In this document: positions 13,901 through 26,400 of the stretch, one piece after another
How the letters are laid out: every line of letters begins with the position of its first letter
Position numbering within the stretch: the first letter of the stretch is position 1
Assembly (NCBI RefSeq): GCF_037975245.1
Contig: NC_092561.1
Coordinates: 6,766,501-6,830,500 of the forward strand
Source: Apostichopus japonicus
Taxonomy: Eukaryota; Echinodermata; Holothuroidea; Aspidochirotida; Stichopodidae
Length of the DNA: 64,000 nucleotides
Direction: 5' to 3'
The notes under the pieces: model-generated
Seen by the model: only the letters and a program-made list of their open reading frames with translations
Databases searched by the model: none
Told to the model about the DNA's origin: nothing
Position numbers and translations under genes: made by a program

Positions 13901-16900
13901 TGTATTGTAATATTCTGTCGAGACATACAAACAATGCTGTATTGTAATATGCTGTCAGGATAACAAAACAATGCTGTATTTTAATATGCTGTCAGGACAA
14001 CAAAACAATGCTGTATTGTAATATGCTTTCAGGAAAACAAAAAAATGCTGTATTGTAATATACTGTCTGAAAAACAATACTGCATTGTGATATGCTATCA
14101 GGACAACAAAATATTGCTGTATTGTGATATGCTATTAGGACAACAAAATATTGCTGTATTGTAATATGCTATCAGAAAAAAACAATACTGTCTTGTGATA
14201 TGCTGTCAGGACAACAAAACATTGCTGTATTGTGATATGCTGTCAGAAAAACAATACTGTATTGTGATATGCTGTCTGGACAACAAAACAATGCTGTATT
14301 GTAATATGCTCTCAGGACAACAAAACAATGCTGTATTGTTATATGCTGTCTGTACAAAAGAAACAATGCTGTATTGTAAAATGCTGTCTGTGAAAAAAAC
14401 AATGCTGTATTGTAATATGTTGTCTGGACAAAAGAAACAAGGCTGTATTGTAATATGCTGTCTGTCCAAAAAAAAACAACAAACTGTATTGTAATATGCT
14501 GTCAGGATAAGGGAACAGGGTTTTTACGGAAATAATTTTAACTTAAATATGGGAGTACAGGGAGCAAGTAAGTGTTACCGTGAGTCACCGCCCATGGGCT
14601 TGATACTGTCATAGCTGCTCTGTCTTGATGATTGGCTAGGTTTGTCCAGGAACTCCCAATCGTTGGAGGTATTCTTGTAGCCGTCATCTTCATCATCATC
14701 GTTAGCATCTTCGATTATAAAACTATCCTTATACCTTGTAGAAGAAATGACGGGGGAAAAAAAAGAGAACAATAATCATAAAATAGAAAGATAAAAGAAG
14801 AATGATATAAACAGAGGTGTAAAAAGATTTAAGTAATCTTCTGAATTTGGTCATCAATATCCAAAGCCTCAGAATAAAATAACCCTTGATAGATAATTCT
14901 CTAGATTTTTAAATTTTTATATAGATGATGGTTTAATTTCTAATTCAAGACATACACCATATTGTATTTGTAAAAATTTTCTTAAGGGTTAGCGCCTTAT
15001 TTGTTGTGCTCAAACAACACACGTTTTTGCCTTTTTACTCTGTAAATAAATGGAATGTTAACAAAGTGTTTCTCTATTGCACGAAGCCTGTGTCAGTAAA
15101 TATATAACAGTTACAGGACATGATATTCTTATCCAAACAGGATCTTCATCAGTACCCCACCCCCAATCCCACAACCCAACACCTGAATGCTTAATTATTC
15201 CCTGCCCCCTACAAGATCCTGCTGGTAATCAGAAAGTCAGACCCATGAGACAAATGGCAATATAATCACACACACGCGTCTTGTTTTAATTAACTGTGTA
15301 ACAGGGACACCAACCAGTTCACACATTGTACACTGAAAGTACATGCAAAGACCTCCATGTCAAACTCAAAAGATGCTCACCCCCCCACCCCCCTCCCCCA
15401 ACCCTCCACCAGCCAGCCCCTCCTAGCCCTCATATCTTCAAGCTACTATATACACAATACCATTAGATCCAAAAGTCGACGTAGAACATTTATTTTACCT
15501 CGATGAACTTCTGCTGGAATATTTTGGTTCGTAGTCATCAAAGAAATCCTGATTTCTTGCTTTCCTTCCCTTGGACTTCACCGGATTGACTTGTTCGATG
15601 GTCTGCATGTCGCTGATGGCAGAGTGTGATATTCCCCTGTAGGGGATGGGGCCAAAAAACAAAACAAACAGAGTTTAATGACCATAATTTAATTAAGTGC
15701 GAACTATAAAAACTGGGAAATATTGATAAATAATAATTCTGAAATTTTGCAGCTAACTGCTGAAATGCTTAAAACAAGTAACAAATTCATCAATATTTTT
15801 GAAAACATTTTATAAGAACAACAAATTGATCAATTTTGAGGAAAGTTTCTCACTGTTGAACAGACAGATGTTAACATTTTAACAGCACCCTAAACCATTT
15901 CCATCCCCCTGTAGAAATAATGCAATTAATATCCTGAGCAATACTCTTTATATCTCCATGGTGACGGAATTCTTACCCTCTTGATCCAAAACCCATTCCT
16001 AGTCTCTCCATCTGTTTGGCTTTGTTTGGATCTTCCTTCTTCAGTGTTTCCTCCCTCTTCTTCATTTCAATATCCATGTCCTTATATGCCAGCCTCATAG
16101 ATGCTCTTTGGTACAATAAGAGAGGGAGTAAGTTAAGTCAGTATAAGTACTTCAAGTCATTTGGGTTTAAAATTTGACCTGGCTGCTCTTTACTCTTCTT
16201 CGACGAATAACCTACTACAACTAATGACCTGACCAATGCAAGCTTTAAGGCACAGGATTATTTTATGGTTAGAAACAGAAAAAAAAGAAGGAAAGACCCT
16301 TAAGACCCACACAGGAAGCAACTCCCCCCCCCCCCCATTAACCAATTAAGGAAGAGCTGTGCATTGTAAGAGAGAAGAGGAGAAGTATCATTTTATACAT
16401 GACAGAAATCACTATTCTTTGTTCCTTCCTCAACTCACCTCCAACCACACTCATCCCTCCCCTTTGCCCCTCCCCCCTGCTTCTCCACCTCCCACTCTGC
16501 ATTTTCAAAGGACATCACAATACGTTTCCTTGGATGACCTTATCCCACAATAATTCTCCAGACTAAAGCATATTTTAATATTATTTTCTTGGTTGACAAA
16601 CTATGGAGGGAGTAAACCATTCAAATCCAGAGCGAGTTTTTAACCGGGAGCTCGGATTCGTCCGTAAATCCGATCTTCCTTGGACGTCCTTTAAATAAAC
16701 CCGTTTTTATTCAGGCGAACGTTACCCACAGGTTTATTTGCTCTCTCTGGCTTATCTTCGACAGATGCAGCCCACGACGAGGGTGTCACTCGTCCGATTG
16801 ATTTTATAACAGAGAGCTTGACGGGGGTGTTTTTTGTCGGTTTAAGTTAGATTACGGAGAGAGAGAGTCTTTCGTATAACTTACAATTTTGCTTCCTCTT

Positions 16901-19900
16901 CCTCCTTAGACTGCACCTTCTGCTTCTGCTCGTGAAACACTTTTTCTTCTCGCATCTTGTCTGCTTGCTGAGCTGCTGATTCTATCTCATCAAAGTTTGT
17001 CTTCACCTTTTGAGCCTTCAGGCCTTTCTTGACCCCAAGCTTTAAGATAAGTAGGGAGGGGGTAAAAAAAGTGTTGTTACTATCATCATCATAGCTGCTG
17101 AAAGTAATACTATTAATCACTCAGGTCCCTTTCAGAGTGTGTGTTTGTGAGTGGGTGGGGGGGGGGGGGTTGGGGGTGCAAAGTAGTGTAAACGCACACT
17201 TTGAATTCACTTTCATATTATGTCTCATTATAAAAGTTTACCAAACGAGATTCTTCACTCTTAATAGTTGAATTGCGACAGAAAACATGAAATCCACATC
17301 TCTGCTTCCATTTTAGTACTTTGGAAATCTACAGCAACAAAAACACAGAAATCTACAGGATTTGACACATTTTTAATCTGGAACCAGATAAATATATTTT
17401 CGTTTCAAAATTTTAGCATCGAGTACTTTGATTCCACTAAACATGTTCTTTTCATGGATGCTCCTTAGGCAGGGAATAAATTTAACGAAGAAATTCTGTG
17501 TTAGTAAGCTTTTGTCTCTTATAATGTACTACGATTCCTGTGTAAACCAATAAACAAAAAAAGAGAGCAATTTCGACCATTTTGCATTGCATTTTCACTT
17601 TATATTGGCTCCCCATTGAGCAACGCATTACATTCAAGGTTCTTTGTTTGATTTATAAATGTATTCATAAACAGGCCCCTGATTATTTGTGTAAGATGTT
17701 TACTAGGCGTGTTACGTCACACCGCATAAGAAGCATATCTGCTACTACTTTAAACGTTCCCACCACCAGCACAAAACAGTTTGGCAACCATGTATTTTCT
17801 GTAACTGGGGCCAGGCTGTGGAACGACTTGCCGTCTTCCGTTGCTAATCAATCCACATTTCTCTCTTTCAAAAAAGCTCTGAAGACAGTTCTCTTTAATA
17901 AGGCCTTTAAGTAATCCTCTTTTTTCTGTCTTGTTGCTATGTTTGTTCAATTGTATGTTTTGTTTTTTCCTTGTAAAGCGCCATAGAATATTGTTTTAGT
18001 TATGGCGCTATATAAATGCCTTTATATATATATATATATAGATATATATTTATTCTTTGCATAGCAGTTAACATAGCATTTTGCATAGTATTTTGCGATG
18101 CGACAATTGATAAATGATTCCCTGTTTATGGGTTGCTCACCCCTTTCTTAGCACTCTGTGGCTTTCTCTGTCCTATAGTAGACTTTCTCGGTGTCTGTTT
18201 GGCCACCACCTGAGTTGGAGAGACGCTCAAAGCTGGTTCCACATTTGGGGCACCCTCTGCTTCAGGTGCTGTGACAGAAAAAAGCAGAAAGGAAAAGATG
18301 GATATCGCACAAACAGGAAACTTTGGTCGAACGAAGAAGTATTTTATGCCCATTTTGCATTCCTTTCACATTTCAAAAACTTTTGTAGTAGGAAAAAAAA
18401 AAGTCTTAACGGCTCAAAATAGACATGGGGCATGGGTAAATGATCATTGATAAGGAGAGTGGGGTCTGAAAAAGGGGACTCAAATTTTGCTTAGGGTGTT
18501 TGACAAGGTCCTCCCATCTCCTCGTTAATATTTGCTTCTGTTTTGTTGTGAAGGCAGGGTTGGAGGGGGAGGGCATCGAAAAAGCCCAAAACTATTATCA
18601 GCTTAGGCTATCATTCTGATGGGCATTGTGTGAAATACTCACCTTTGTTCTTTTCAATAGGGAGGGGTTTACTAGAGTTCACCTTCGAAGAATCTACCGT
18701 CGACCGAGGGGCGGCGGTGCTGGGACCCTGAAATAACGACTGTCGCTCTGTGACTTCTTCGTGCTCTTCGAAAAAGTCCACCACTTTCTCTTTCGGAGAC
18801 TGGACAGCTCCGTACAACTCTAATTTCAACTGGTGAAAAAGATCAAATATGTTTACATGAGTTTGTGGATTAGTCTTCAATCATGTTTGTGGTTGGATTC
18901 TCTAATACGTATACTTGAAGTTAGAAACCACAGCTTATTAGTGGTGATGTTGTCATTGAAAGGCATTGAAGACTCGCCCCAAACCACGTGCCACCCTCTG
19001 AAAAAGTCAACTTTCTGTTGCTTGCAAGTGAAGTTTTTTTCTTGTCGCTACAAAATGCAGATGTCCAGTAATGAAATGTGATACCTTGTTATATATTATC
19101 TAGACCTGAGATGTCCATCGCTGCAATGTACACTGTGTTGTGGGTATTGACCGTAGCTGCATGTATTGACTGTACACTAGTGTCTAATTACCAATGGTAG
19201 CAAGCTGTGTGTGTATTTTCTGGGATCGATGGTGGTGTCTAACACTTCTGTTACACCTCATTCGAAACTAGCTCAGATAACCGGCATGATTTGTGCGTGA
19301 GAATTCACAATCTTTAAAGGAGCATCATTATTCCCATAAATGGCAAAAAACCTGGTGAGCTTTCTAAACTACTCCTTTGTTTTATCTTTACCTCTGTGCC
19401 GTAGGTCCTCATGGCCTGAGCTGCCAGGGATTTGATCTTGTCCTTGTACGTAGACGCTGCCCTACTGTGGTATTTGGCATTGGCGTCCTTTGTCGAGGCA
19501 CCGTGTTGTCTGAAGAATGCCGTCTGTAAGACAATTCATTTGAAAAGACTAAGCATGTTGATAGCTAGGCTACCTAACCTTCCATAAAGGCTTAAGGGTA
19601 ATTTGATCAAAGGGATACAAATGGCTCGTTTGGACAAAAAGGTCAACATTTTCTATCGATATATACCAACCAGTCCTACGGTATGTAAGAATTTTATGCT
19701 TAATGAGCAGAGCATTACATTACAGATATGTGGGCCTTTGTCGACATTTCAGAGACGGGTTACTTCCATGTTAACATTGTGATGTTGAAACTGTCCTTAC
19801 TAAAGGACGTTAGAGGGAGGCTGGTGTTGAACATCTTACAGAGATCAAAGGTTCATACTTTAAGTTCAGAAGACTTGAAAACAACTGTTGACAACTTAAT

Positions 19901-22900
19901 GGATATTAAAAGCATTCAAATTGAATTACAGTTGGCTGATCAGATAATTGGAGAGAATAACCATGGTAACATTCATATTAAGGTACAAAGATACCCCCTG
20001 GGAAAGCACTACATTTGCGGACAAGCTTACAAAGTTTTGTGACCAGTGTCTCGAGCGATCAGAAGGAAAATGATTAACACTTAAAACCTTATCTACGATC
20101 AGGCTCAGTGACATTACACCTGCTGACCCCTTCCCCATCCATTACCCCTCCTGGTATCCCATCCCCTGCCCCTCCTTTCCTCCAAAGAGAGAAGGCATAA
20201 AATAGGCTATTCAGAATACTTACGGCATTCGCATTCCCACCCACTTGCATTGCCCGTAATTGAGGCCATGTCCAGGATGTATCAAGTTCAGTTGACCTGC
20301 ATAAAAAACACAAAAAAATTCTTAGATGACATTTTATTAAAATAAAAATAAAAATAAAATATAACTGTTAGCAAACTGCTTATCTACTAGAGAGCCTGTG
20401 TAGGAAAATGTGTAAAAGTAAGTTGGCCTGACGTTTTGATCCTAGCAGGATCTTCATCAAAGGCTAAATGACAAGTAACAGTAACAGAAGGGACAAAAAC
20501 ACGCACAGAATACAGACAGGTTAATGAGCATGGTGAACACAAAGAGATAGATGTAAGGGGATTAGTAGACAAGGGATGGAGAGAAGAAAGAGACCAACAG
20601 GGGAAGAGGAGAGGTAGGAGATAAACATTTTACAAGCATTTTATTAGCAATAACAACATGGAAAATTGGAAAGTCATTCATGGGATAACTATCGGATGCG
20701 CTTGAATCGTAAAACCATGAGAAGATAAAAAAAAAAAAATCTCACACAGAAAATAACAAACCAGTTGGGTTTGCCTTCCACAAAAACATTCCACTCTTCA
20801 TCACATTTCACTCAAAGTTTTAAGGATGTTCGAATCATGGATGCAAAATTATCAAGTAGCTTGGACTTCAACAGTTAGCTTAAGCCCTGATGACAACATG
20901 CAAAGTAAGCTATTTATCTGAACTATGCAAGAGCAAAGGAATACTTAATGTTCACATTTGGTGTACATAGTAGTAGATATTGAGTTTTGACAATCTTGTT
21001 GAAATAAAATAAAAATCTTGTCCATTTTACTTACCTTATAAATGTTAGATGAACTCCAAGAGATCTGTGAACAGCAGAACAGTCTATACACAAAAATACT
21101 CCATACGTTACACTAGCCCAGGTAGGGTTCTTGGTATTACAATCAAAACATGTCTGTGGGAAAACAAAAAGCAAACAAATATTTAGCATGGGGTTCTTTT
21201 TTTCACATTATGCTAGACCCTTGACACCTAACTAACTGACACAAGGACTACAATTTGATCTATAAATTGCTCTATTTATGTTGTCATAAATTACTAAAAT
21301 TCTAAATTCTAATTTACAGCAAACAATTACTGATTGAATACATTACTGGCCCAAAGCGGTCCAATTCTGTGTAAAGTTGAGGCAACAAAGGGAGTAACTA
21401 TAGAATACCTCCCTCTCCCCCGACCCCTCTCAAACCCCCGAATATGCACCTGTGGGAACACACATATCCTAAAACAAGGAGGGTCAGTTGCAGTGAACCA
21501 AATAATCTTTGCTTAATTTAAATTATTAGCTATATCAAAATTTTCAGAAAGTTGACCCAGTCGAATGGATCTCTCTTCTTGATTGGAGGCACAATCAAAG
21601 TGGGATATCCAACCTTCATAATGATGATCAGTTAATGGTGAAGTGTACAGATATTATCGGATTTTATTATCGGATCGGATATTATCGGATCGGATATTGG
21701 CGGAGTGTATAGCCTAGTGGTTAACGCCAGCGTCTCCCAGTCATGAGATCCCCGGTTCGATTCCCCGCCGACAGCAATGTGTGTCGTCTGGCAAGGGTGT
21801 TGTTCAATAACAACTTCCCGACATGGACGTTAAATGGATGTGTGCCGAGAGATTGGCTTCGGTCAGCTTGCGAGTCTACAAGCCTCCATGGCTTCTTTCG
21901 CGAGTTCTTGCTTGCGGGAAGATCACATATACATACATTATTTTAGACGTAAGGCATAGTCATAATAAAAGCCTACATCGAAGCCTACATTTATGGAGAT
22001 TATTTCATAAAAAAATGTTTAAGTCTACTGAGCCTGAATTCTGGGTTGGGGGTGAATTCACAATCAATATTGTGATTGATTGCAGGTAGGCCCTGTCCTA
22101 TGGAGATTATTTCATGAAAAATGTTTACGTAGACTGAGCCGCCATCCTGGTGTGGAGGCTCAGTCATAATGCTGATAGAGCATGTTTTTTTTTGATAAAT
22201 GTGGTTTCAAATCAGCACGTAATATCACTAGTAAGAGAGGGGGTGTTTTGCATTTGTGTAGAATCTGAAACAGTCGTTGTACTAAACATTGTCGTCAGGT
22301 GGTAAGAACAACATTAAACCATAACACGTGGAATAAAGGTAATAGTATGGTAATGGTAGTAGTTCCTTACTTTTTTTCCTTCTCTTTTTAGACTAATATA
22401 AGAAATAGTAATTTCTCTCTTTCTTTTCTTTCCTCATTTTGGCTTCGGACATAAGAGTATTGGGACTATTGGTTTCGTCATGGTAATTTGGGTGGGGGGG
22501 GGAAGGGGTATGGACATGGAATTGACTACTTAGTTGCAGCACATTATTTGCCCTGGCAAGCAATCCTCTCCCCCCTCCCAACCCCCTTAACATGGATTTA
22601 TAATATGTTGATGGTTTACCATATTGATAAATGTTTGCTTCAACACATACAACATGAAAGAAGGAAAAGGACCAGGCTCATGCTTTTTTATCAAATTTTT
22701 AATGGCCTAGTTGCAGTCCCAAACGAGACTAATCCCTTCTTGAAACCAGGGAGATGTGGCCGCTGTACTCAAATTCCACATAATCATGGTGCTTTTCAGT
22801 ATAGTTTCTATCCTAGGATTATAAAAGACTGGAATACGCAATCCTTGGCCGTTAAGGAGAGCCCCAGTCTTCAGGTGTTTAAAATTTGCCCACGCATTGT

Positions 22901-23419
22901 TACTAGCACTGCTGCGCTTCATAGTACCAACATCCTCGTTGTGATACCCGAGAGGGGTTTTTAACGAGTATATACCAAGCAGAAACATATATAGTTTGTC
23001 TAAATGTAAATCACAAATACTAAGCTTTAATGAATATCATGTCGGTACTTCACAAACTAATTACTATGCCTAGTCTTTGTGTACGTTGGAATTCTTGTTA
23101 AAACACAGCCTAGGCTATGCCTAGCCTAGTACTAATAAGTAATATTATTAGTTACAGTTGGCTACGCTTGGTAGCAAAGTTACAGCTGGCACGTACAACC
23201 ATAACATAACGTGTCGTTACTGTAACGTTAGGCTTCGTCATTACAATGTCGTTCTTAAAAACGTAAAGCAAATCACTATAAAACAAACTGAAGATTAAAA
23301 AACACGAACTTATGTCATAACTGAATATAACACGCTTCAATTTGACTCACTTTATTAGTTTGAACAGAACGTAGCCTTTTGAAGATAGTCTTGATGTCTT
23401 GTGCGCCGGGCGCAGCCAT
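10916..23419 (-). CDS. ARFGAP2/3-like: ADP-ribosylation factor GTPase-activating protein 2/3 (13 coding exons, 536 aa)
   Basis: GTPase-activating protein for Arf1 that couples GTP hydrolysis to COPI coat dynamics at the Golgi (family knowledge). Exons, in transcript order: 23351-23419, 21035-21153, 20224-20296, 19392-19523, 18643-18829, 18141-18268, 16885-17039, 15977-16105, 15499-15636, 14579-14734, 13148-13262, 12398-12586, 10916-10936. All junctions are GT-AG and the phases close to 1611 nt. The N-terminal ArfGAP zinc finger has Cys25, Cys28, Cys45 and Cys48, with the catalytic arginine at 53 ([12 protein letters not shown]). A Lys/Glu-rich middle follows ([12 protein letters not shown], then a charged helix). 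The C-terminal third carries the ArfGAP2/3 signature blocks SISSAQFFG and SISSADLFG, then [12 protein letters not shown] and the terminal DRYSGY. Human ARFGAP2 and ARFGAP3 are about 520 aa. The sequence does not separate the two paralogues; invertebrates often have one. The last coding exon is only 21 nt. Introns carry antisense retrotransposon tails, a SINE, a MITE and a minisatellite. Confidence 0.95.
11050..11445 (+). mobile_element. hAT-like element with CAGGGGG ends, copy 1 (ARFGAP last intron)
   Basis: 396 bp starting CAGGGGGTAGGAGCCGG and ending CCCACCCCCCTG. The flanks GATAGCAC / GATAGACC look like a decayed 8-bp target duplication. The interior is AT-rich, with GGCACATTTGC-type blocks shared with the copy at 40729. 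No coding capacity seen. Confidence 0.7.
13655..14505 (+). repeat. Hairpin minisatellite, array 2 (fills most of ARFGAP intron 10)
   Basis: About 24 units of roughly 36 bp with consensus AACAATGCTGTATTGTAATA followed by TGCTGTCAGGACAACAA. The array is flanked by an imperfect direct repeat of about 60 bp (GGAACAGGGTTTTTACG at 13598 and again near 14512). On the gene's sense strand each unit carries TTGTTGTCCTGACAG, resembling a 3' splice site. Confidence 0.9.
17575..18045 (+). mobile_element. 3' end of a non-LTR retrotransposon (reverse-transcriptase C-terminus), antisense in ARFGAP intron 6
   Basis: An open frame at 17582-17914 reads [28 protein letters not shown], then [14 protein letters not shown] and [15 protein letters not shown]. 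This is the typical C-terminal tail of CR1/L2-like reverse transcriptases. A 3' hairpin follows (GCGCCATA at 17978-17985 pairing with TATGGCGC at 18001-18008), then ATATAAATG and a TA tail. The 5' part is missing, as in most dead insertions. Confidence 0.8.
18957..19317 (-). mobile_element. TTAA MITE, degenerate copy in ARFGAP intron 4
   Basis: Reverse-oriented copy of the same family. It starts AGGCATTGAAGACTCGCCCC and ends at TTTAAAGG, with an eroded second end (GAGAATTCACAATCTTTAA). The TTAA on the left has decayed. It lies in the intron between coding exons 4 and 5. Confidence 0.75.
20366..20575 (+). repeat. Dispersed repeat with GATCCTAGCAGGATCTTCATC block
   Basis: Shares AAAAGTAAGTTGGCCTGACG and GATCCTAGCAGGATCTTC with 53206-53290, and GCAAACTGCTTATCTACT with 4140-4160; a looser match (AACAGGATCTTCATCAGTAC) occurs near 15140. 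An old interspersed repeat, class unknown. Here it lies in ARFGAP intron 2. Confidence 0.6.
21699..21945 (+). mobile_element. tRNA-derived SINE, copy 1 (ARFGAP intron 1)
   Basis: The head has an A box (TAGCCTAGTGGTTAACG) and a B box (GGTTCGATTCC) at tRNA spacing. The body contains CATGGACGTTAAAT, GGCTTCGGTCAGCTTGCG and CTTGCTTGCGGGA, shared with 48868-49103. A short tandem CGGATCGGATATTAT precedes it at about 21657-21698. Confidence 0.75.
22600..22964 (+). mobile_element. Reverse-transcriptase C-terminal fragment of a non-LTR element, antisense in ARFGAP intron 1
   Basis: The frame reads [38 protein letters not shown] and SPSLQVFK. This matches the tail of many jockey/CR1-type reverse transcriptases (a charged start, a NGLV block, a YSF-PR-I-DWN block). 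It is 5' truncated and the catalytic domain is absent. A different family from the one at 17575. Confidence 0.7.
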
Positions 23420-23460
23420 CTTGTTAGATACGAATAAATATACTGATGTGTCACATATGA
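23410..23460 (-). promoter_or_regulatory. ARFGAP start region with YY1-like element over the initiation codon
   Basis: On the minus strand the start codon lies in ACAAGATGGCTGCG, which matches the YY1 core AAGATGGC in the position and orientation typical of short-5'UTR housekeeping promoters, where it sits just downstream of the transcription start. No TATA box is evident. That the promoter is here is inference. Confidence 0.4.
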
Positions 23461-23479
23461 TGTCATGTGGTGGCGCTAG

Positions 23480-26400
23480 GTCATAATCTACTACGACATG
23501 AGCTGTAGTTTTGACAGTTCATACACTTATGACACGATTATGTCTTTTTAATTATGTAGGTGTCAATGTGAGCTGGATCGTACCTTATATTAGTCCGGGG
23601 AGAGAAATAGGGAAGGGGGTCTGTGGGGTTGGGGAGGGGGTGTCAGAGGAGGGGGAATGAAGAAGGAAGGACGCATGTATTAATAACACGCTAAAATGGA
23701 AACTGGTAGCATAGACTAAACATTGTTTTGCTCAAAATATGGTATACAACATTTGACCAAGAAATTCTGGGATCCCTGGCGTACGTAGCCTGCAACGACC
23801 TCAATACCACACACCCTGTCTTTTTTATATCCTGGATTGACCCATGATTGGCTATATGGGCGTATACTACTGAAACGAAATAAACAAAATCAAACTGATT
23901 TCACATGTGTGCAATCAGGATCTGGCTTCTTTGCTTCCTTTCTTTTTGCTTGGATGTTAATGAGCACGTATGGAAGTACAAGTGGTGCAAAAACTGGTCT
24001 AGTTGAGGCAAGTTTAGACCTCCCAGGAGCAGCGTACGAAAGTTGTTTACTACAGAGTAAAGAGATTTGTTTACAACTATAAACGTCACTTAGTCACGAA
24101 AACTTCAAATCTCATAGTAAAAATGTTCACGGTCATGATACGGAAAATTGAGGGTGTCATGCATGTCAAACTTGTAAGCTATCCAGCAATAGGTAACATT
24201 TAACTAGTGAGAACTTGTGTATAGATTTAGGGACCACATTACTTTTTTACGATTTAGTGTGTAAGTCAATGGGTGTATGCTACAATTGCACATGTCTGCA
24301 ACTGCAGTGTTACCCTCAACTAAAGACAAGCACGTAGGATGGGTCAGGGTGACACATGTCAACTTCAGAATCTGTGGCTGTTTTCAAGGTCTTCGCTAAC
24401 CAAAGCCATTCTGAAATACGTGGTTGGAAAAATGTAGGAAAAGGAAGGAAATAATATATATCCTATTAGGGGTTTGCAAGAGACTGGGGGGTGTCAATTT
24501 CAATCATATTTCTTGATCTTTCATATTCATGGAGTCAACTCGCGACCCCAATTGGAATAAAAATTCAGTTACAGACTTCATTGAAAAGAAAACAATTAAG
24601 GCAAAACCATTGTAGTAAGGACATCTTTATTTATTTTAACCTCAAAATTAACAACAGATTTTTTATTTTATTTTATTAAATACTTAGTATTTTGAACTTC
24701 AAAAGTCTGGTAAATTCCCTATAGGAAGCACAAACTTTCAGTACCTTTGAAATAATTTCTATAGATAAGGTATTAAAGATCAATTGATTCCTGAAATGAG
24801 TATTAAGTAAGGCACTGGGTAATACAAATTATGAATGTTCATAAAGAACTAATAAATAAATTAAATTTGAATTGTAATAGCAAGAAAATTAGCAATTGAT
24901 CTAGCTCATAATTTTAACCTATAAATGGTTACATGGAAGACAGTCAGTACACACACGCACACAAAGAAAAAAGGGGGAACACGATGAGAAATTGAGAAGT
25001 AATAGAAAAGTCAATTATGAAAATAAAGTCATCATTGTGATTTTCTTTTAAACTTTTTAGGGAAAAACAATCGGACCGGCGATGCTTTGTGACATTTCTT
25101 TCAATACAAACTTTTAAGTACACAATTATGACAACAGGAATCAAACCAGTTTAATGCTCAATTCATCCTAAAAAATGGACACCTAGCCCCCCCCCCCCCA
25201 CACCAAAAAACCCGAAACAAACCAGGTACAGGTAGATGACTTACGTCTTGTGTTATACCCTTTCTGGTAGGTTTACAGTTGAGTTCGACAAAAAAGTTTC
25301 ATAGTCTGTAAATTCATTATCCACTGCATCATTGAGAGACTTTGGAGTAAGTAACAATCACAGGAAGATTTGTAGATATGAAAATATTACTTTTAGATAA
25401 TAAAATGTCTGCTTGAAGATATACTGTACATGAAAACACCATATGGCATAAACAAAATAAATATATAATTTAAGTAAAACCATTAATTATACTTCACAAA
25501 TAATAGAAGCCAACATAAAGAACATACCACAGAGTTGAACATTAGTAGCAGTATCCCAAATCATAAATAAATACCACCATTTTTAATAAAGGAATTTTAT
25601 TTTAAGTATTTCCACAGATAATCTCTTGCAGTGCTTAAGAAGTTAAATAATATAAAAAGTAATTTTTAGCTAATAGATTCTTCTCATATTTAGTGTAATG
25701 AATAAAAAGCGTTTGCTTACAAAATGTTGTGACCATTATTATGTGACCAAATATTGATTACTTTAACATACATAAATACAATACAACTTCCATACTCGAC
25801 AGAAGAGAGTCCAGAGAAATGTGCCCATGCAAGCCTCAACACCCTTTTGAACCTTTTTTGGGTAATAAAGATTTAGTTCCAGCATAGTTTTATTTTTCAA
25901 ACCAAAATGGAAAAATGGAAAAGTTCAGCAACCAGTTGGTGCGGGCGTGGGTGCAGCCCATTCTGTACATTTGTAGCGACTCTCTCTTCGCACTACCATT
26001 TCGGTAGAAAACTGCTGTACTTATCTACTGGTACCAGCTTGCAGGCCCATTCTATTGAGTAAATTCCTAAATTCAAAACTGCCCAAATACTTAAGACAAA
26101 ATGGCTCTATCAAAAGTACACCCTGCCAATTTGATACGAGAGGGGGGGAGGGGGTGATATTGGGGGGCCAAAGAATCCACCAAAGTTGACAAAATTCAGT
26201 GACGATTTTGTACAGTTATTTTGCTGACCCCCTTCCCCACTTCATACCATTATCATATCATGATATACAGTTTTTTTTATAAACTTTCAAGGATTCAACT
26301 CTTTGCGGTTTACAATTTGATATCTTCCCTTTCTAGTATCTGCTTACCTCTAATAATTCTCCCAAAAAATGTCAAAGCTAATTGTTACGATAGTCTTTCT

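Noticed and set aside
13561-14494. Open frames of 76-99 codons, both strands, with repeated LYCNMLSGQ or YNTALF words
   Set aside because: They translate the hairpin minisatellite within an intron; no family features or independent start signals.
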